A stretch of 64,000 nt of DNA. Origin: Streptomyces koelreuteriae (GTDB lineage Bacteria > Actinomycetota > Actinomycetes > Streptomycetales > Streptomycetaceae). The position numbers were made by a program, and so were the translations under genes. The stretch lies in the NCBI RefSeq assembly GCF_018604545.1, contig NZ_CP075896.1, positions 3,038,001-3,102,000 on the forward strand, written 5' to 3'. How positions within the stretch are numbered: the stretch's first letter is position 1; each line of letters starts with the position of its first letter. The notes below the pieces were generated by a model that saw only the letters and a list, made by a program, of their open reading frames with translations, did no database searches and had not been told where the DNA came from. This document shows, in pieces, positions 1-10,577 of this stretch.

Positions 1-2324
<2,324 letters not shown>

Positions 2325-2347
2325 ACACCACGGAGAGGAACGGCCTC

Positions 2348-3937
2348 ATGCGACAGTCCCCGGCTCAGCCCCGGCCTCTGCTCGCCGATCGCGGCTTCTA
2401 TCTGGGACCGGTCTTCCGGCGTGCCGCCGACCGCCACGGGGCCGTCTTCGTCACCCTGGACCGGTCGCTGGACGTCAACCCCTCCCTCGGGGTCGACCTG
2501 AGCTACACCGTGCTCGCCGACGTGGTCGAGGAACTGTCCGGGCGGCTGTGGGAGGCCGGGGTGCGGCCCTCGGAGCAGGTCGTCGTGCACAAGGCCGACA
2601 ACGTCGACATCATGCTGCTGACCTGCGCCGCCGCCAGGATCGGCGCCGTGCCCGTGCTGCTGTCGCCCACGCTGGCCCCGCAGATCGCCGGGCAGCTCCT
2701 CGCGCGGCTGCGCCGCCCCTGGCTGATCACCGACAGCGCCACCCTGGACGGGCTGAAGGACCTCGCCCTGGACGGGCTCGTGCGGCGGACGCTCTCCGTG
2801 GACGACGCGTCCGGGGCGGAGCCCCTGGCGACGTACGCCGGCGCCGAGCCGCCCCCGCCGGTCCGGCTCCACCCCCGCGAACCCGCCCTGATCACCCACA
2901 GCTCGGGCACCACCGGGGTGCCGAAGCTGGCCGTGCACTGCGCGCAGACCATGTGGAACCGGCTCGTGCCGCAGCAGGCGATGGGCTGGCCCACCCGGGG
3001 CGAGCCGGCGGCGCTGCACATGTCGTTCGTGCACTCGCGCTTCTACCATCTGCTCGGCGTCCTGCTGCACTTCGGCAGCCCGCTCGTGCTGATCACCGAC
3101 CCGGACCCGGCCGCGGTGGGCCCGCTGCTGGTCCGGCACCGGCCCGGGATCGTGGAGACGCATCCCAACACTTTCGTACTGTGGGAGGAGCTGGCCGACG
3201 CGCCCGGGGCCCCGCTGTCCCGGGTGAGGTCGTACGGCTCCACGTTCGACGCGATCCATCCGCGCACCGTACGGCGGCTGCTGGGGGCGTCCCGGCGGCG
3301 TACGCCCTGGCTGATCCAGTTGTACGGGCAGAGCGAGACGGGCCCGGTGGCGTTCCAGGTGGTGACCCGGCGCGGTGCCGCCCGGGTGGACGGGCGCCGG
3401 GTCGGGATCGGGATACCCGGCTTCACCCGGGTCCGGGTCACCGACGCCGAGGGCAGACCGGTCGCGCCCGGCACGCCCGGCCGGATCGAGGCCCGCACCC
3501 GGGGCCGCATCCTCACCTACCTGGGCATGCCGGAGCGCTACGACCGTCAGCTCACCGACGGCTGGTGGGAGATGGGCGACATGGGCTACCGCAGCCGCCT
3601 GGGCTCGCTGTACCTGATCGACCGTGAGGTGGACCGGATCGACGCCGTGCACAGCAATCTGGAGGTCGAGGACGCGCTGATGTCCCGCCTGGAGGAGCTG
3701 CGCGAGGTCGTCATCGTGCCGGGCGCGGACCGCGAGCCGGTGCCGGTGGTGTGCGTGCGCGGCGAGCGGCCCCTGGACCCGGAGCGCTGGCGGCAGGCGA
3801 CGGCGGGGCTGCCGGCGATGGCCGAGCCGCGGCAGTGGCGGTTCGAGGATCTGCCGATGACCGCGACGTGGAAGGTCAAGCGCGTGGAGATCGCCCGGAT
3901 GCTGGCCGGGAGCAGGGCCGAAGGCGCCCGCGCATGA
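2348..3937 (+). CDS. Second acyl-AMP ligase (AMP-dependent synthetase family)
   Basis: 529-aa ANL-superfamily protein, clearly diverged from its upstream neighbour. The P-loop HSSGTTGVPK is near residue 185; LYGQSETGPV and a C-terminal TATWKVKR (possible catalytic lysine) are present. I chose ATG 2348 because GGAGAGGAA sits about 7 nt upstream. A GTG at 2321 overlapping the previous stop is the alternative. Two different ligases in one operon suggest two acids activated in sequence, or one forming an amide or ester bond to an acceptor. The stop overlaps the ATG of the FAD monooxygenase (ATGA at 3934-3937). Substrate unknown. Confidence 0.83.
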   Translation: MRQSPAQPRPLLADRGFYLGPVFRRAADRHGAVFVTLDRSLDVNPSLGVDLSYTVLADVVEELSGRLWEAGVRPSEQVVVHKADNVDIMLLTCAAARIGAVPVLLSPTLAPQIAGQLLARLRRPWLITDSATLDGLKDLALDGLVRRTLSVDDASGAEPLATYAGAEPPPPVRLHPREPALITHSSGTTGVPKLAVHCAQTMWNRLVPQQAMGWPTRGEPAALHMSFVHSRFYHLLGVLLHFGSPLVLITDPDPAAVGPLLVRHRPGIVETHPNTFVLWEELADAPGAPLSRVRSYGSTFDAIHPRTVRRLLGASRRRTPWLIQLYGQSETGPVAFQVVTRRGAARVDGRRVGIGIPGFTRVRVTDAEGRPVAPGTPGRIEARTRGRILTYLGMPERYDRQLTDGWWEMGDMGYRSRLGSLYLIDREVDRIDAVHSNLEVEDALMSRLEELREVVIVPGADREPVPVVCVRGERPLDPERWRQATAGLPAMAEPRQWRFEDLPMTATWKVKRVEIARMLAGSRAEGARA

Positions 3938-5112
3938 GCCTGGTCGTGGTCGTGGGCGCCGGACCCGTGGGCCTGTCGGCGGCTCTGGCGCTGCGCGGGC
4001 ACGGAATCCCGGTCGTGGTGCTGGAGGCCGACCCGGAGGACCGGGAACGGCCGGGCAGCAGGGCCCTGTTCGTGCACCGGGAGACCCTCGGCCTGCTGGA
4101 CGCGATGCTGCCCGGCCTCGCCGCCGAGATCACCTCGTACGGGCGGACCTGGCACACCCGGCGCACCCTCTACCGGGGGCGTGAGGTCTACGCCCGCACC
4201 TTCCCGCCGCCGTCCGGACCGCCGCCCTTCACCAGCCTGCGCCAGACGGACACCGAACGGTTCCTGCGCGCGGCCTGCGAAGGCGCCGGAGTCGAGTTCG
4301 TGTGGGGCGCGCGGGTGGCGGGCCTGAGCACCTCGGAGACGGAGGTCCGGCTGACGGGCGAGGACGGGCGGGTGTGGACGGGCGCGTACGCCGTGGCCGC
4401 CGACGGCGCCCGCTCGGCGGTCCGGCGCGAGCTGGGCATCCCCATGGAGGGCACGCACGGCGAGGGCTTCCATGTCGTGGTGGACGTCGCCGACGTGCCG
4501 GGCGCGGAGCTGCCGCTGGAGCGGGTCTTCCACTACGAGCATCCCGGGGTCGGCGGGCGCAGTGTGATGCGGGTGCCGTTCACCGGCGGCTTCCAGGTCG
4601 ACCTGCAGTGCCGGGACGACGACGCGCAGGAGGAGTACGGCACCGAGGAGGCCGTACGGCGCTGGCTGCCCGGGGTCGTCGGGGACGGCTACGGCGAGCG
4701 GATCATGTGGGTGTCGACGTACCGCTTCCTGCGCAAGGTGGCGGCCTCGTTCACCGACCCGCACGGGCGGGTGCTGCTGGCCGGGGAGGCGGCGCATCTC
4801 TTCCCGCCGTTCGGGGCACGCGGCATGAACAGCGGGATCGCGGACGCGGCGGCCGCCGCCGAGGCGATCGCCGCGGGGACCGGCGAGGCGGTCGCGCGCT
4901 TCGCCGAGGTGCGGCGGGCGGCGGGCCTGTTCAACAGCGCCGCCGCCGGTACGGCCCTGGACCATCTGCGGCCGCACCGCCGTACCGTCCGGGTCAGACA
5001 GCGTGCGGCGGCGGCCCTGGCGCCGGTGCTGCCGTGGTGCGGATCGTGGCTGGAGCACGCGCCGTACGGGCCCCGGAACGGGGCGCCGGCCGTCGCGGGC
5101 CGCAAGTACTGA
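3934..5112 (+). CDS. FAD-dependent aromatic monooxygenase (PHBH/UbiH family)
   Basis: 392-aa flavoprotein hydroxylase. The N-terminal dinucleotide motif VVGAGPVGLSAALAL is at residues 5-19. The family DG motif (AADGARSAVR) is in the middle, and the FAD-ribityl motif GRVLLAGEAAHLFPPFGARGMN follows near residues 280-300. These enzymes take electrons from NAD(P)H and hydroxylate an electron-rich aromatic ring. Position between an aryl-AMP ligase and a PabC-like gene points to hydroxylation of 4-aminobenzoate or its activated form (inference). ATG overlaps the upstream stop; a GAGGAGG ribosome site for the next gene follows directly after its own stop. Confidence 0.85.
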   Translation: MSLVVVVGAGPVGLSAALALRGHGIPVVVLEADPEDRERPGSRALFVHRETLGLLDAMLPGLAAEITSYGRTWHTRRTLYRGREVYARTFPPPSGPPPFTSLRQTDTERFLRAACEGAGVEFVWGARVAGLSTSETEVRLTGEDGRVWTGAYAVAADGARSAVRRELGIPMEGTHGEGFHVVVDVADVPGAELPLERVFHYEHPGVGGRSVMRVPFTGGFQVDLQCRDDDAQEEYGTEEAVRRWLPGVVGDGYGERIMWVSTYRFLRKVAASFTDPHGRVLLAGEAAHLFPPFGARGMNSGIADAAAAAEAIAAGTGEAVARFAEVRRAAGLFNSAAAGTALDHLRPHRRTVRVRQRAAAALAPVLPWCGSWLEHAPYGPRNGAPAVAGRKY

Positions 5113-5125
5113 GGAGGAGCGGGTG

Positions 5126-5923
5126 GTGACTCGACCGGCGGTGGCGGAAGGCGTGTGGACGTGGACGCCCGGCCGTGGCCTGGCGCCCGCCCCGGACCAG
5201 GAGGCCGGGGGGCGGCTGCTCGTCGCGGACTCGTGGCTGCTGCGCAAGGGCCGGGTGCGAGCCTATGCCCGGCACCGGGAGCGGTTCTCGCGGTCCTGCG
5301 TCGAGTGCGGCGGGCCGGAGCCGCGCCGGCTCGTCGCGTTCTGGCAGGACGTGACCGCCGCGCTGCCGCGCACGGGCGAGTGGTTCCCGCGGGTGGAACT
5401 CGCGGCGGGCTCCCTGGAGTTGCGGCTGCTGGTGCGGCCCGCCCCGCCGCTCGGCTCCGAGATCCGGCTGTGGGCGGCGGGCCAGCCCGACCCGCGGACC
5501 GTGCCCCGCCGCAAGGGCCCGGACCTGGAGACCCTGGCCCGGGTGCGCAGCCGGGCCGTGGGCGAGGGCGCGGAGGAGGCGGTGCTGATCGCGCCCTCGG
5601 GCACGGTGCTGGAGTCGGCCACCGCGAGCGTGCTGTGGTGGGAGGACGACACCCTGTGCCTGCCCCCGCCCGGGCTGCCCGTGCTGCCGGGTGTGACGGC
5701 CGGGCTGATCCAGGAGCGGGCGCTGCGGTCCGGGATCCGGGTCGCGCACCGCGAGCGGACCGTGGCCGAGCTGGACGGCCGTGAGGTGTGGCTGGTGAAC
5801 GCGCTGCACGGGATCCGGCCCGTGACGGGCTGGACGGGACGCCCGATGCGGGTGCCTCCGGTGGAGCGGGCCGGGGAATGGCGGACCTGGCTGGACGGCC
5901 TTATGGAGCCGCTGCCGAGCTGA
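5126..5923 (+). CDS. Class IV PLP enzyme, PabC-like (aminodeoxychorismate lyase family)
   Basis: 265 aa. The pattern is that of fold-type IV aminotransferases: ARHRERF near the N-terminus, a basic RRKGPDLETLARVRSRA stretch with the probable PLP lysine, EAVLIAPSGTVLESATASVLWW, then LPGVTAGLIQERAL. PabC releases pyruvate from aminodeoxychorismate to give 4-aminobenzoate, so with the PabB at the start of the window the operon can make this acid. AGGAGG at 5112-5117 precedes tandem GTG codons (5123, 5126); 5126 has the better spacing. It is the last gene of the operon, followed within 20 nt by a terminator hairpin. Confidence 0.8.
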   Translation: MTRPAVAEGVWTWTPGRGLAPAPDQEAGGRLLVADSWLLRKGRVRAYARHRERFSRSCVECGGPEPRRLVAFWQDVTAALPRTGEWFPRVELAAGSLELRLLVRPAPPLGSEIRLWAAGQPDPRTVPRRKGPDLETLARVRSRAVGEGAEEAVLIAPSGTVLESATASVLWWEDDTLCLPPPGLPVLPGVTAGLIQERALRSGIRVAHRERTVAELDGREVWLVNALHGIRPVTGWTGRPMRVPPVERAGEWRTWLDGLMEPLPS

Positions 5924-5940
5924 ATCAACAGGCCATGAAG

Positions 5941-5975
5941 ACGCCGGGCCGAAGAATTCGACCCGGCGTTATTTT
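5941..5975 (+). terminator. Rho-independent terminator after the PABA operon
   Basis: ACGCCGGG (5941-5948) pairs with CCCGGCGT (5962-5969), and TATTTT follows. It lies between the convergent ends of the plus-strand operon and the minus-strand AhpD-like gene and could serve both. Confidence 0.8.
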
Positions 5976-5987
5976 CGCTGCTCTGTT

Positions 5988-6455
5988 TCAGTTCTTCGGC
6001 ACCATACGCGTGGCTATCGCGATGCGGTTGTAGGCATTGATGACGGTGGCCGCCCAGATCAATGCCGCGATCTGGTTCTCGTCGAAGACCTCGGCCGCCT
6101 CGGCGTACACCGCGTCCGGGACGCGACCGTCGTGGACCAGGGTCACGGCCTCGGTCAGCGCCAGCGCTGCGCGCTCCCGCTCGGTGAAGAAGGGCGTCTC
6201 CCGCCAGGCGTTCAGGGTGTACAGGCGCTGCTCGGTCTCGCCCTGGGCGCGGGCGTCCTTGGTGTGCAGGTCGAGGCAGAACGCGCAGCCGTTGATCTGC
6301 GAGGCGCGGATCCTGACCAGTTCGAGCAGTTCCGGTTCGACTTTTGCGTCCTGCGCCGCGGAAACGGCGGCGGCGTGCAGGGAACCCATGGCGACGGAGA
6401 CGTCCGGGGTGATTTTCTTCAGCGCGACGCGGGATAGGGAAGGGCTTTCACTCAT
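5988..6455 (-). CDS. AhpD/carboxymuconolactone-decarboxylase-like protein 1
   Basis: 155 aa. The alkylhydroperoxidase-type motif CAFCLDLHTKDA gives the CxxC-x3-H active-site arrangement near residues 57-64. Family members are small helical oligomers with thiol peroxidase-like activity or a role in detoxifying reactive compounds. It lies 49 nt downstream of the MocR regulator on the same strand and has its own candidate promoter, a TATGGT box only 6 nt before the ATG, suggesting a leaderless mRNA. Two paralogues lie on the other side of mocR. Confidence 0.85.
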   Translation of the reverse strand: MSESPSLSRVALKKITPDVSVAMGSLHAAAVSAAQDAKVEPELLELVRIRASQINGCAFCLDLHTKDARAQGETEQRLYTLNAWRETPFFTERERAALALTEAVTLVHDGRVPDAVYAEAAEVFDENQIAALIWAATVINAYNRIAIATRMVPKN

Positions 6456-6461
6456 GAGGTG

Positions 6462-6467
6462 ACCATA
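6462..6467 (-). promoter_or_regulatory. Candidate -10 box of a leaderless AhpD-like mRNA
   Basis: On the minus strand TATGGT ends 6 nt before the ATG at 6455. The same hexamer precedes mocR. No convincing -35 box was seen. Confidence 0.45.
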
Positions 6468-6504
6468 TCCTCACGAGCGCATTATGGATGGGGAATTCGC
6501 GCGA

Positions 6505-7893
6505 TTATCCGGGCAGTACCGCGCACAGCGCGTCCAGCGCCCCGGACCAGGCGTGGTCCGGGGGTGTGCCGTATCCGACGACCAGGGCGTCGACCGGAGC
6601 GGCCTGCGCGGCGGGGTGGGTGTAGCGGGCGAGTCCGTGGAGCGCGAGCCCCCGCCAGTGGGCCGCCTGGACCACCGACTGCTCGGTGCCGGGCGGCAGC
6701 CGCAGCAGGACGTGCAGCCCGGCCGCGATGCCGGTGACCCGGGCCCCGGGAGCGCGGGCGGCGACGGCGGCGACCAGGGCGTCCCGGCGGCGCCGGTAGC
6801 GCAGGCGGGTCGCGCGCACATGGCGGTCGTAGGCCCCGGAGGCGAGGAACTCGGCCAGGGTGAGCTGGTCCAGGACTCCGCAGGTGTCGACGCCGCCCTT
6901 CGCCGCCGCGACCTCCTCGGCGAGGCCGGGCGGCAGCACCATCCAGGCCAGCCGCAGCCCGGGGGCGAGGGACTTGCTGGCGGTGCCGAGGTAGATCACC
7001 CGGTCGGGGTCCAGGCCCTGGAGCGCGCCCACGGGCTGACGGTCGTAGCGGAACTCACCGTCGTAGTCGTCCTCCAGCACCAGCCCGCCGGTGCGGCGCG
7101 CCCAGTCCACGACGGCCGTACGGCGATCGCGGTGCAGGGGCACGCCCATGGGGAACTGATGGGCGGGGGTGAGCAGGATGGCGTCGGCGCCCGACAACTC
7201 GCCGGGGTCCGTGCCCAGTCCGTCGAAGGGCAGCGGGGTGGTGTCCAGGCCGGACGCGGCGAGGAGCCTGCCGTGCACGTCGAGCCCGTACGACTCGACC
7301 GCGACGGTCCGAGCCCCGCGTGCCCGCAGGACCGTGCCGAGCAGCTTCAGACCGTGCGCGAACCCGGCGCACACCACGATCCGTTCGGGGTCGGCGCGTA
7401 CGCCCCGGGCCCGGGACAGATAGCCGGCGAGCGCGGCCCGCAGCTCCGGGCGGCCCCGGGGGTCGCCGTAGTCCAGCGCGTCGTACGGGGCGGCGGTGAG
7501 GGCGCGGCGGGCGGCCTTGAGCCACTCGGCGCGCGGGAAGGAAGCGAGGTCGGGGCTGCCGGGGCGCAGGTCGTAGGCCGGGCGGGTGCGGGCGCGGGGG
7601 TGGGGTGCCGTACCGGCCGGCGGGACGACCGTCCGCTCGGCGACCCGGGTCCCCGAGCCCTGCCGGGCGGTGAGCCAGCCCTCGGCGGCCAGGTCGGCGT
7701 AGGCGTCGGCGACCGTGTTGCGGGCGATGCCCAGGTCGGCGGCGAGCGCGCGGGAGGAGGGCAGCCGGGTGCCGGGGGCCAGCCGGCCGGAGCGCACCGC
7801 CTCGCGCAGGGCGTCGGTCAGCCCCCGGCGCAGGCCCGGGCCGGTCGGCTCCACATGCAGGTCGATGCCCAGAGTGGCCCATGGTTCCGCCAT
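6505..7893 (-). CDS. MocR-type regulator (GntR HTH + aminotransferase-like domain)
   Basis: 462 aa. The N-terminal winged helix (about residues 20-85, with LPSSRALAADLGIARNTV) is of the GntR class. The rest is a fold-type I aminotransferase domain with the PLP-lysine motif GTASKSLAPGLR. MocR/PdxR proteins use PLP or a PLP-amine adduct as effector and often regulate a divergent gene. Start ATG at 7893 lies in a 47-nt divergent intergenic region shared with AhpD-like gene 2. The plausible regulon is the three AhpD-like genes and the isocitrate-lyase-fold gene around it. Confidence 0.88.
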   Translation of the reverse strand: MAEPWATLGIDLHVEPTGPGLRRGLTDALREAVRSGRLAPGTRLPSSRALAADLGIARNTVADAYADLAAEGWLTARQGSGTRVAERTVVPPAGTAPHPRARTRPAYDLRPGSPDLASFPRAEWLKAARRALTAAPYDALDYGDPRGRPELRAALAGYLSRARGVRADPERIVVCAGFAHGLKLLGTVLRARGARTVAVESYGLDVHGRLLAASGLDTTPLPFDGLGTDPGELSGADAILLTPAHQFPMGVPLHRDRRTAVVDWARRTGGLVLEDDYDGEFRYDRQPVGALQGLDPDRVIYLGTASKSLAPGLRLAWMVLPPGLAEEVAAAKGGVDTCGVLDQLTLAEFLASGAYDRHVRATRLRYRRRRDALVAAVAARAPGARVTGIAAGLHVLLRLPPGTEQSVVQAAHWRGLALHGLARYTHPAAQAAPVDALVVGYGTPPDHAWSGALDALCAVLPG

Positions 7894-7940
7894 GGAAATG
7901 GACCATACCCCTGGGCTGCTTCCTTCCTAGGGTCGAGGGC
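7894..7940. promoter_or_regulatory. Divergent leaderless promoters between mocR and AhpD-like gene 2
   Basis: Plus strand: TAGGGT (7929-7934) lies 6 nt before ATG 7941. Minus strand: TATGGT (complement of 7902-7907) lies 8 nt before ATG 7893. Both spacings fit leaderless transcripts. ATGG is repeated at 7880, 7892 and 7898 and ATGGACCAT (7898-7906) is palindromic, a possible MocR operator overlapping both -10 boxes. Confidence 0.45.
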
Positions 7941-8459
7941 ATGACCACGCACACCGATGACACGACGCCCGCGACCAGTGCGGAGTACGCCGCCGAGCGG
8001 CCCGCCCGCCTGGAGTGGGCCAAGCACGCGCCCGACGTCTACAAGGCGATGGTCCGGCTCGACACCGCCGCCCGGCAGGGCCTGGACCACACGCTGTACG
8101 AGCTGGTGAAGATCCGCGCCTCGCAGGTCAACCACTGCGCCTTCTGCATCGACATGCACACCAAGGACGCCCTCGCGGCGGGTGAGAGCGTCGAGCGGAT
8201 CATGCAGCTCGGCGCCTGGGACGAGTCGCGGCACTTCTACACCGAGAAGGAGCTCGCGGCGCTGGAGCTGACGGAGGCCGTGACGGTCCTGACGGACGGT
8301 TTCGTGCCGGACGCGGTGTACGAGCGGGCCGCGCGGCACTTCGAGGAGGCGGAGCTGGCGCAGCTGATCGCCGCGATCACGGTGATCAACGCCTGGAACC
8401 GGTTCGGCGTGACCTGCCGGATGGCCCCGGGGCACTACCAGCCGGGCCAGTACAAGTGA
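7941..8459 (+). CDS. AhpD/carboxymuconolactone-decarboxylase-like protein 2
   Basis: 172 aa. It has the same core as gene 1, with CAFCIDMHTKDA as the CxxC-x3-H active site, then a helix-rich AALELTEAVTVLTDG segment and AITVINAWNRF near the end. ATG 7941 fits the candidate -10 box 6 nt upstream and appears leaderless. An in-frame start at 7881 would overlap mocR and is unlikely. Its stop overlaps the GTG of the third paralogue (GTGA at 8456-8459). Confidence 0.86.
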   Translation: MTTHTDDTTPATSAEYAAERPARLEWAKHAPDVYKAMVRLDTAARQGLDHTLYELVKIRASQVNHCAFCIDMHTKDALAAGESVERIMQLGAWDESRHFYTEKELAALELTEAVTVLTDGFVPDAVYERAARHFEEAELAQLIAAITVINAWNRFGVTCRMAPGHYQPGQYK

Positions 8460-8902
8460 CGCCCCGGACCCGGCTGCTCGACCCGGCGGTCGGCGGGGCC
8501 ATGGCCGCCCTCAGCAAGGTCGCCAAGCGGGGCCTCGGCGACCCGGCGCTCGCCGAACTCGTCGTGATCCGCGCCTCGCAGCTCAACCACTGCGCGTTCT
8601 GCCTCGACATGCATCTCGCGCTCGCCCGCGAGTACGGGGTGAGTGAGAAGCAGCTCGACCTGCTGGCCGCGTGGGAGGAGGCCGAGGACGTCTTCGACGA
8701 GCGGGAGCGGGCCGCGCTGGCGCTGACGGAGGCGGTGACCCTGCTGACGGAGGGCTCCGTGCCCGACGAGGTGTACGAGAACGCCGCCAAGCACTTCGAC
8801 GAGGCCCGGCTGGCCCATCTGATCGGGCTGGTCGTCGCCATCAACAACTGGAACCGGGTGATGGTGAGCCGCCGGATCCCGCCGGGGGGTCACACGCCAT
8901 GA
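8456..8902 (+). CDS. AhpD/carboxymuconolactone-decarboxylase-like protein 3
   Basis: 148 aa. CAFCLDMHLALA keeps the two cysteines and the histidine, followed by ERAALALTEAVTLLTEG and VVAINNWNRVMV as in its neighbours. The GTG start overlaps the preceding stop, and its stop overlaps the ATG of the next gene, so genes 2, 3 and the lyase-fold gene form one translationally coupled unit. Having three such paralogues side by side hints at a heteromer or at divided substrate range; this is inference. Confidence 0.83.
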   Translation: MTPRTRLLDPAVGGAMAALSKVAKRGLGDPALAELVVIRASQLNHCAFCLDMHLALAREYGVSEKQLDLLAAWEEAEDVFDERERAALALTEAVTLLTEGSVPDEVYENAAKHFDEARLAHLIGLVVAINNWNRVMVSRRIPPGGHTP

Positions 8903-9615
8903 GCAAGGCCGAAGTGTTCCGCGCCCTGCACCACCACCGGGTGCCCGGTGATCCGCTCGTGCTGCCCGGTCCCTGGGACGCGGCCAGTGCGCGGGTGTTC
9001 GAGGAGGCGGGCTTCCCCGCGCTCGCCACGCCCAGCGCCGGGGTCGCCGCGTCCCTCGGGTACGAGGACGGGCGGACCCCGGCCGACGAGATGTTCGCCG
9101 CGGTCGCCCGGATCGTCCGGGCCGTCGACGTGCCGGTGTCGGCGGACGTCGAGGGCGGCTATGGACTCGCCCCGAAGGAGCTGGTGGAGCGGCTGCTGGA
9201 GACGGGGGCGGTGGGCTGCAATCTGGAGGACTCCGAGGACGGGGTGCTCAAGGACCCGCGCGCACACGCCGACTGGCTGGCCGAGGTGCGGGCGGCGGCC
9301 GGTGACCGGCTCTTCGTGAACGCCCGTGTGGACACCTTCTCCTGCGGGGTGGCCGATCCCGGACGGGCCATCGAGCGGGCCGCGTTGTACGTCGCCGCGG
9401 GCGCCGACTGCGTCTATCCGATCGGGGCCCCGTACGAGGTGCTGCCGCTGCTGCGGGCCGGGACGCAGGGGCCGATCAACATCGGGGCCCCGACGGACGA
9501 AGGCCCCTCACCCGCCGAACTCGGCGCGCGAGGGGCCACCCGGATCACCTTCGGGCCGCGACTCCAGCGGCGGGCCGCACGGGCCCTGCGGGAGATCGCC
9601 GCTCAGTTGACGTAG
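8899..9615 (+). CDS. Isocitrate lyase / PEP mutase family protein
   Basis: 238 aa. TIM-barrel signatures of the ICL/PEPM superfamily: LPGPWDAASARVFEEAGF near the start, then VPVSADVEGGYG (metal-binding acidic residues), GCNLEDSEDG and NARVDTF. Members cleave or rearrange C-C or P-C bonds of 2-hydroxy or 2-oxo acids; the exact reaction cannot be read from sequence. The ATG overlaps the upstream stop (ATGA). The gene ends 4 nt from the convergent ABC transporter operon, with no separate terminator visible. Confidence 0.82.
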   Translation: MSKAEVFRALHHHRVPGDPLVLPGPWDAASARVFEEAGFPALATPSAGVAASLGYEDGRTPADEMFAAVARIVRAVDVPVSADVEGGYGLAPKELVERLLETGAVGCNLEDSEDGVLKDPRAHADWLAEVRAAAGDRLFVNARVDTFSCGVADPGRAIERAALYVAAGADCVYPIGAPYEVLPLLRAGTQGPINIGAPTDEGPSPAELGARGATRITFGPRLQRRAARALREIAAQLT

Positions 9616-9619
9616 GACG

Positions 9620-10576
9620 TCAGGACAGCCACTTCTTCCAGGTGGACTTGTGGCTGTCCACCCACTTCTTCGCCGCGTCCTCCGGGGTCATCTTCTTGTC
9701 GGCGATCATCAGGGAGACCTCGTTCTGGTCCTCGGTCGTCCACTTGAACTTCTTCAGGAAGGCCGCCGCCTTGCCGCCGTTCTTGGCGAAGTCCGCGTTG
9801 AGGTACTTCTGCAGCGGCGTGTGCGGGTAGGCGCAGGCGACCTTCTCCAGGTCGGCGTCGCAGCCCTCCTTGTACTCCGGCAGCTTCACCTCGGTCATCG
9901 GGACCTTCTTGAACAGCCACTGCGGGGAGTACCAGTAGGTGAGGAAGGGCTTCTTCTCCTTGGCGAACTGCTTCATCTGGGTGATCTGCGCCGCCTCGGA
10001 GCCGGCGAACACCACCTGGTAGTCCAGCTTCAGGTTCTTCACCAGCGCCTTGTCGTTGGTGACATAGGACGGCGAACCGTCCATCAGCTGGCCCTTGCTG
10101 CCGCTCTCCGGGGTGCGGAACTGATCGGCGTACTTGTTGAGGTTCTTCCAGTTCGTGATGTCCGGGTGCTTCTTGGCGAAGTACGTCGGGACGAACCAGC
10201 CGATGTGGCCGGTGACGCCGAGTCCGCCGCCGGGCGCGATCGTCTTCTTGTCCTTGACGTAGCGCTGCTCCTGCTCGGGGTGGCCCCAGTCCTCCAGGAG
10301 CGCGTCGACGCGGCCCTGGCTGAGGGCGTCCCAGGCGGGCACCTCGTCGACCTGGACGGTGTCGACGCGGTAGCCCAGCTCGTGCTCCAGGAGGTACTGG
10401 GCGACGGCCACATTGGCCTGCGCGCCCACCCAGGACTGCACGGACAGGGTCACGGACTTGGCGCCCTGCGCGTTGGCGAAGGGCGAGGCCTGCTTGGTCA
10501 TGTCGGCGGCGCCGCAGCCGGTGAGCAGCGCCAGGGAACCCACGGCGGCGATCAGGGCAGTCGTACGGACTCGCAT
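9620..10576 (-). CDS. Glycine betaine/choline ABC transporter, substrate-binding lipoprotein
   Basis: 318 aa. The signal peptide ends in a lipobox LLTGC with Cys21 as the lipidation site. The OpuAC-type domain has repeated Trp/Tyr residues (VQSWVGAQANVAVAQYLL, DWGHPEQE, TYWYSPQWLF) that form the aromatic cage for quaternary ammonium compounds. I chose ATG 10576 because GAAGGGAG precedes it at good spacing; it starts 1 nt after the permease stop. Last gene of the transport operon. Substrate class (betaine, choline or proline betaine) is inferred from the family and the choline genes upstream. Confidence 0.9.
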   Translation of the reverse strand: MRVRTTALIAAVGSLALLTGCGAADMTKQASPFANAQGAKSVTLSVQSWVGAQANVAVAQYLLEHELGYRVDTVQVDEVPAWDALSQGRVDALLEDWGHPEQEQRYVKDKKTIAPGGGLGVTGHIGWFVPTYFAKKHPDITNWKNLNKYADQFRTPESGSKGQLMDGSPSYVTNDKALVKNLKLDYQVVFAGSEAAQITQMKQFAKEKKPFLTYWYSPQWLFKKVPMTEVKLPEYKEGCDADLEKVACAYPHTPLQKYLNADFAKNGGKAAAFLKKFKWTTEDQNEVSLMIADKKMTPEDAAKKWVDSHKSTWKKWLS

Positions 10577-10577
10577 G

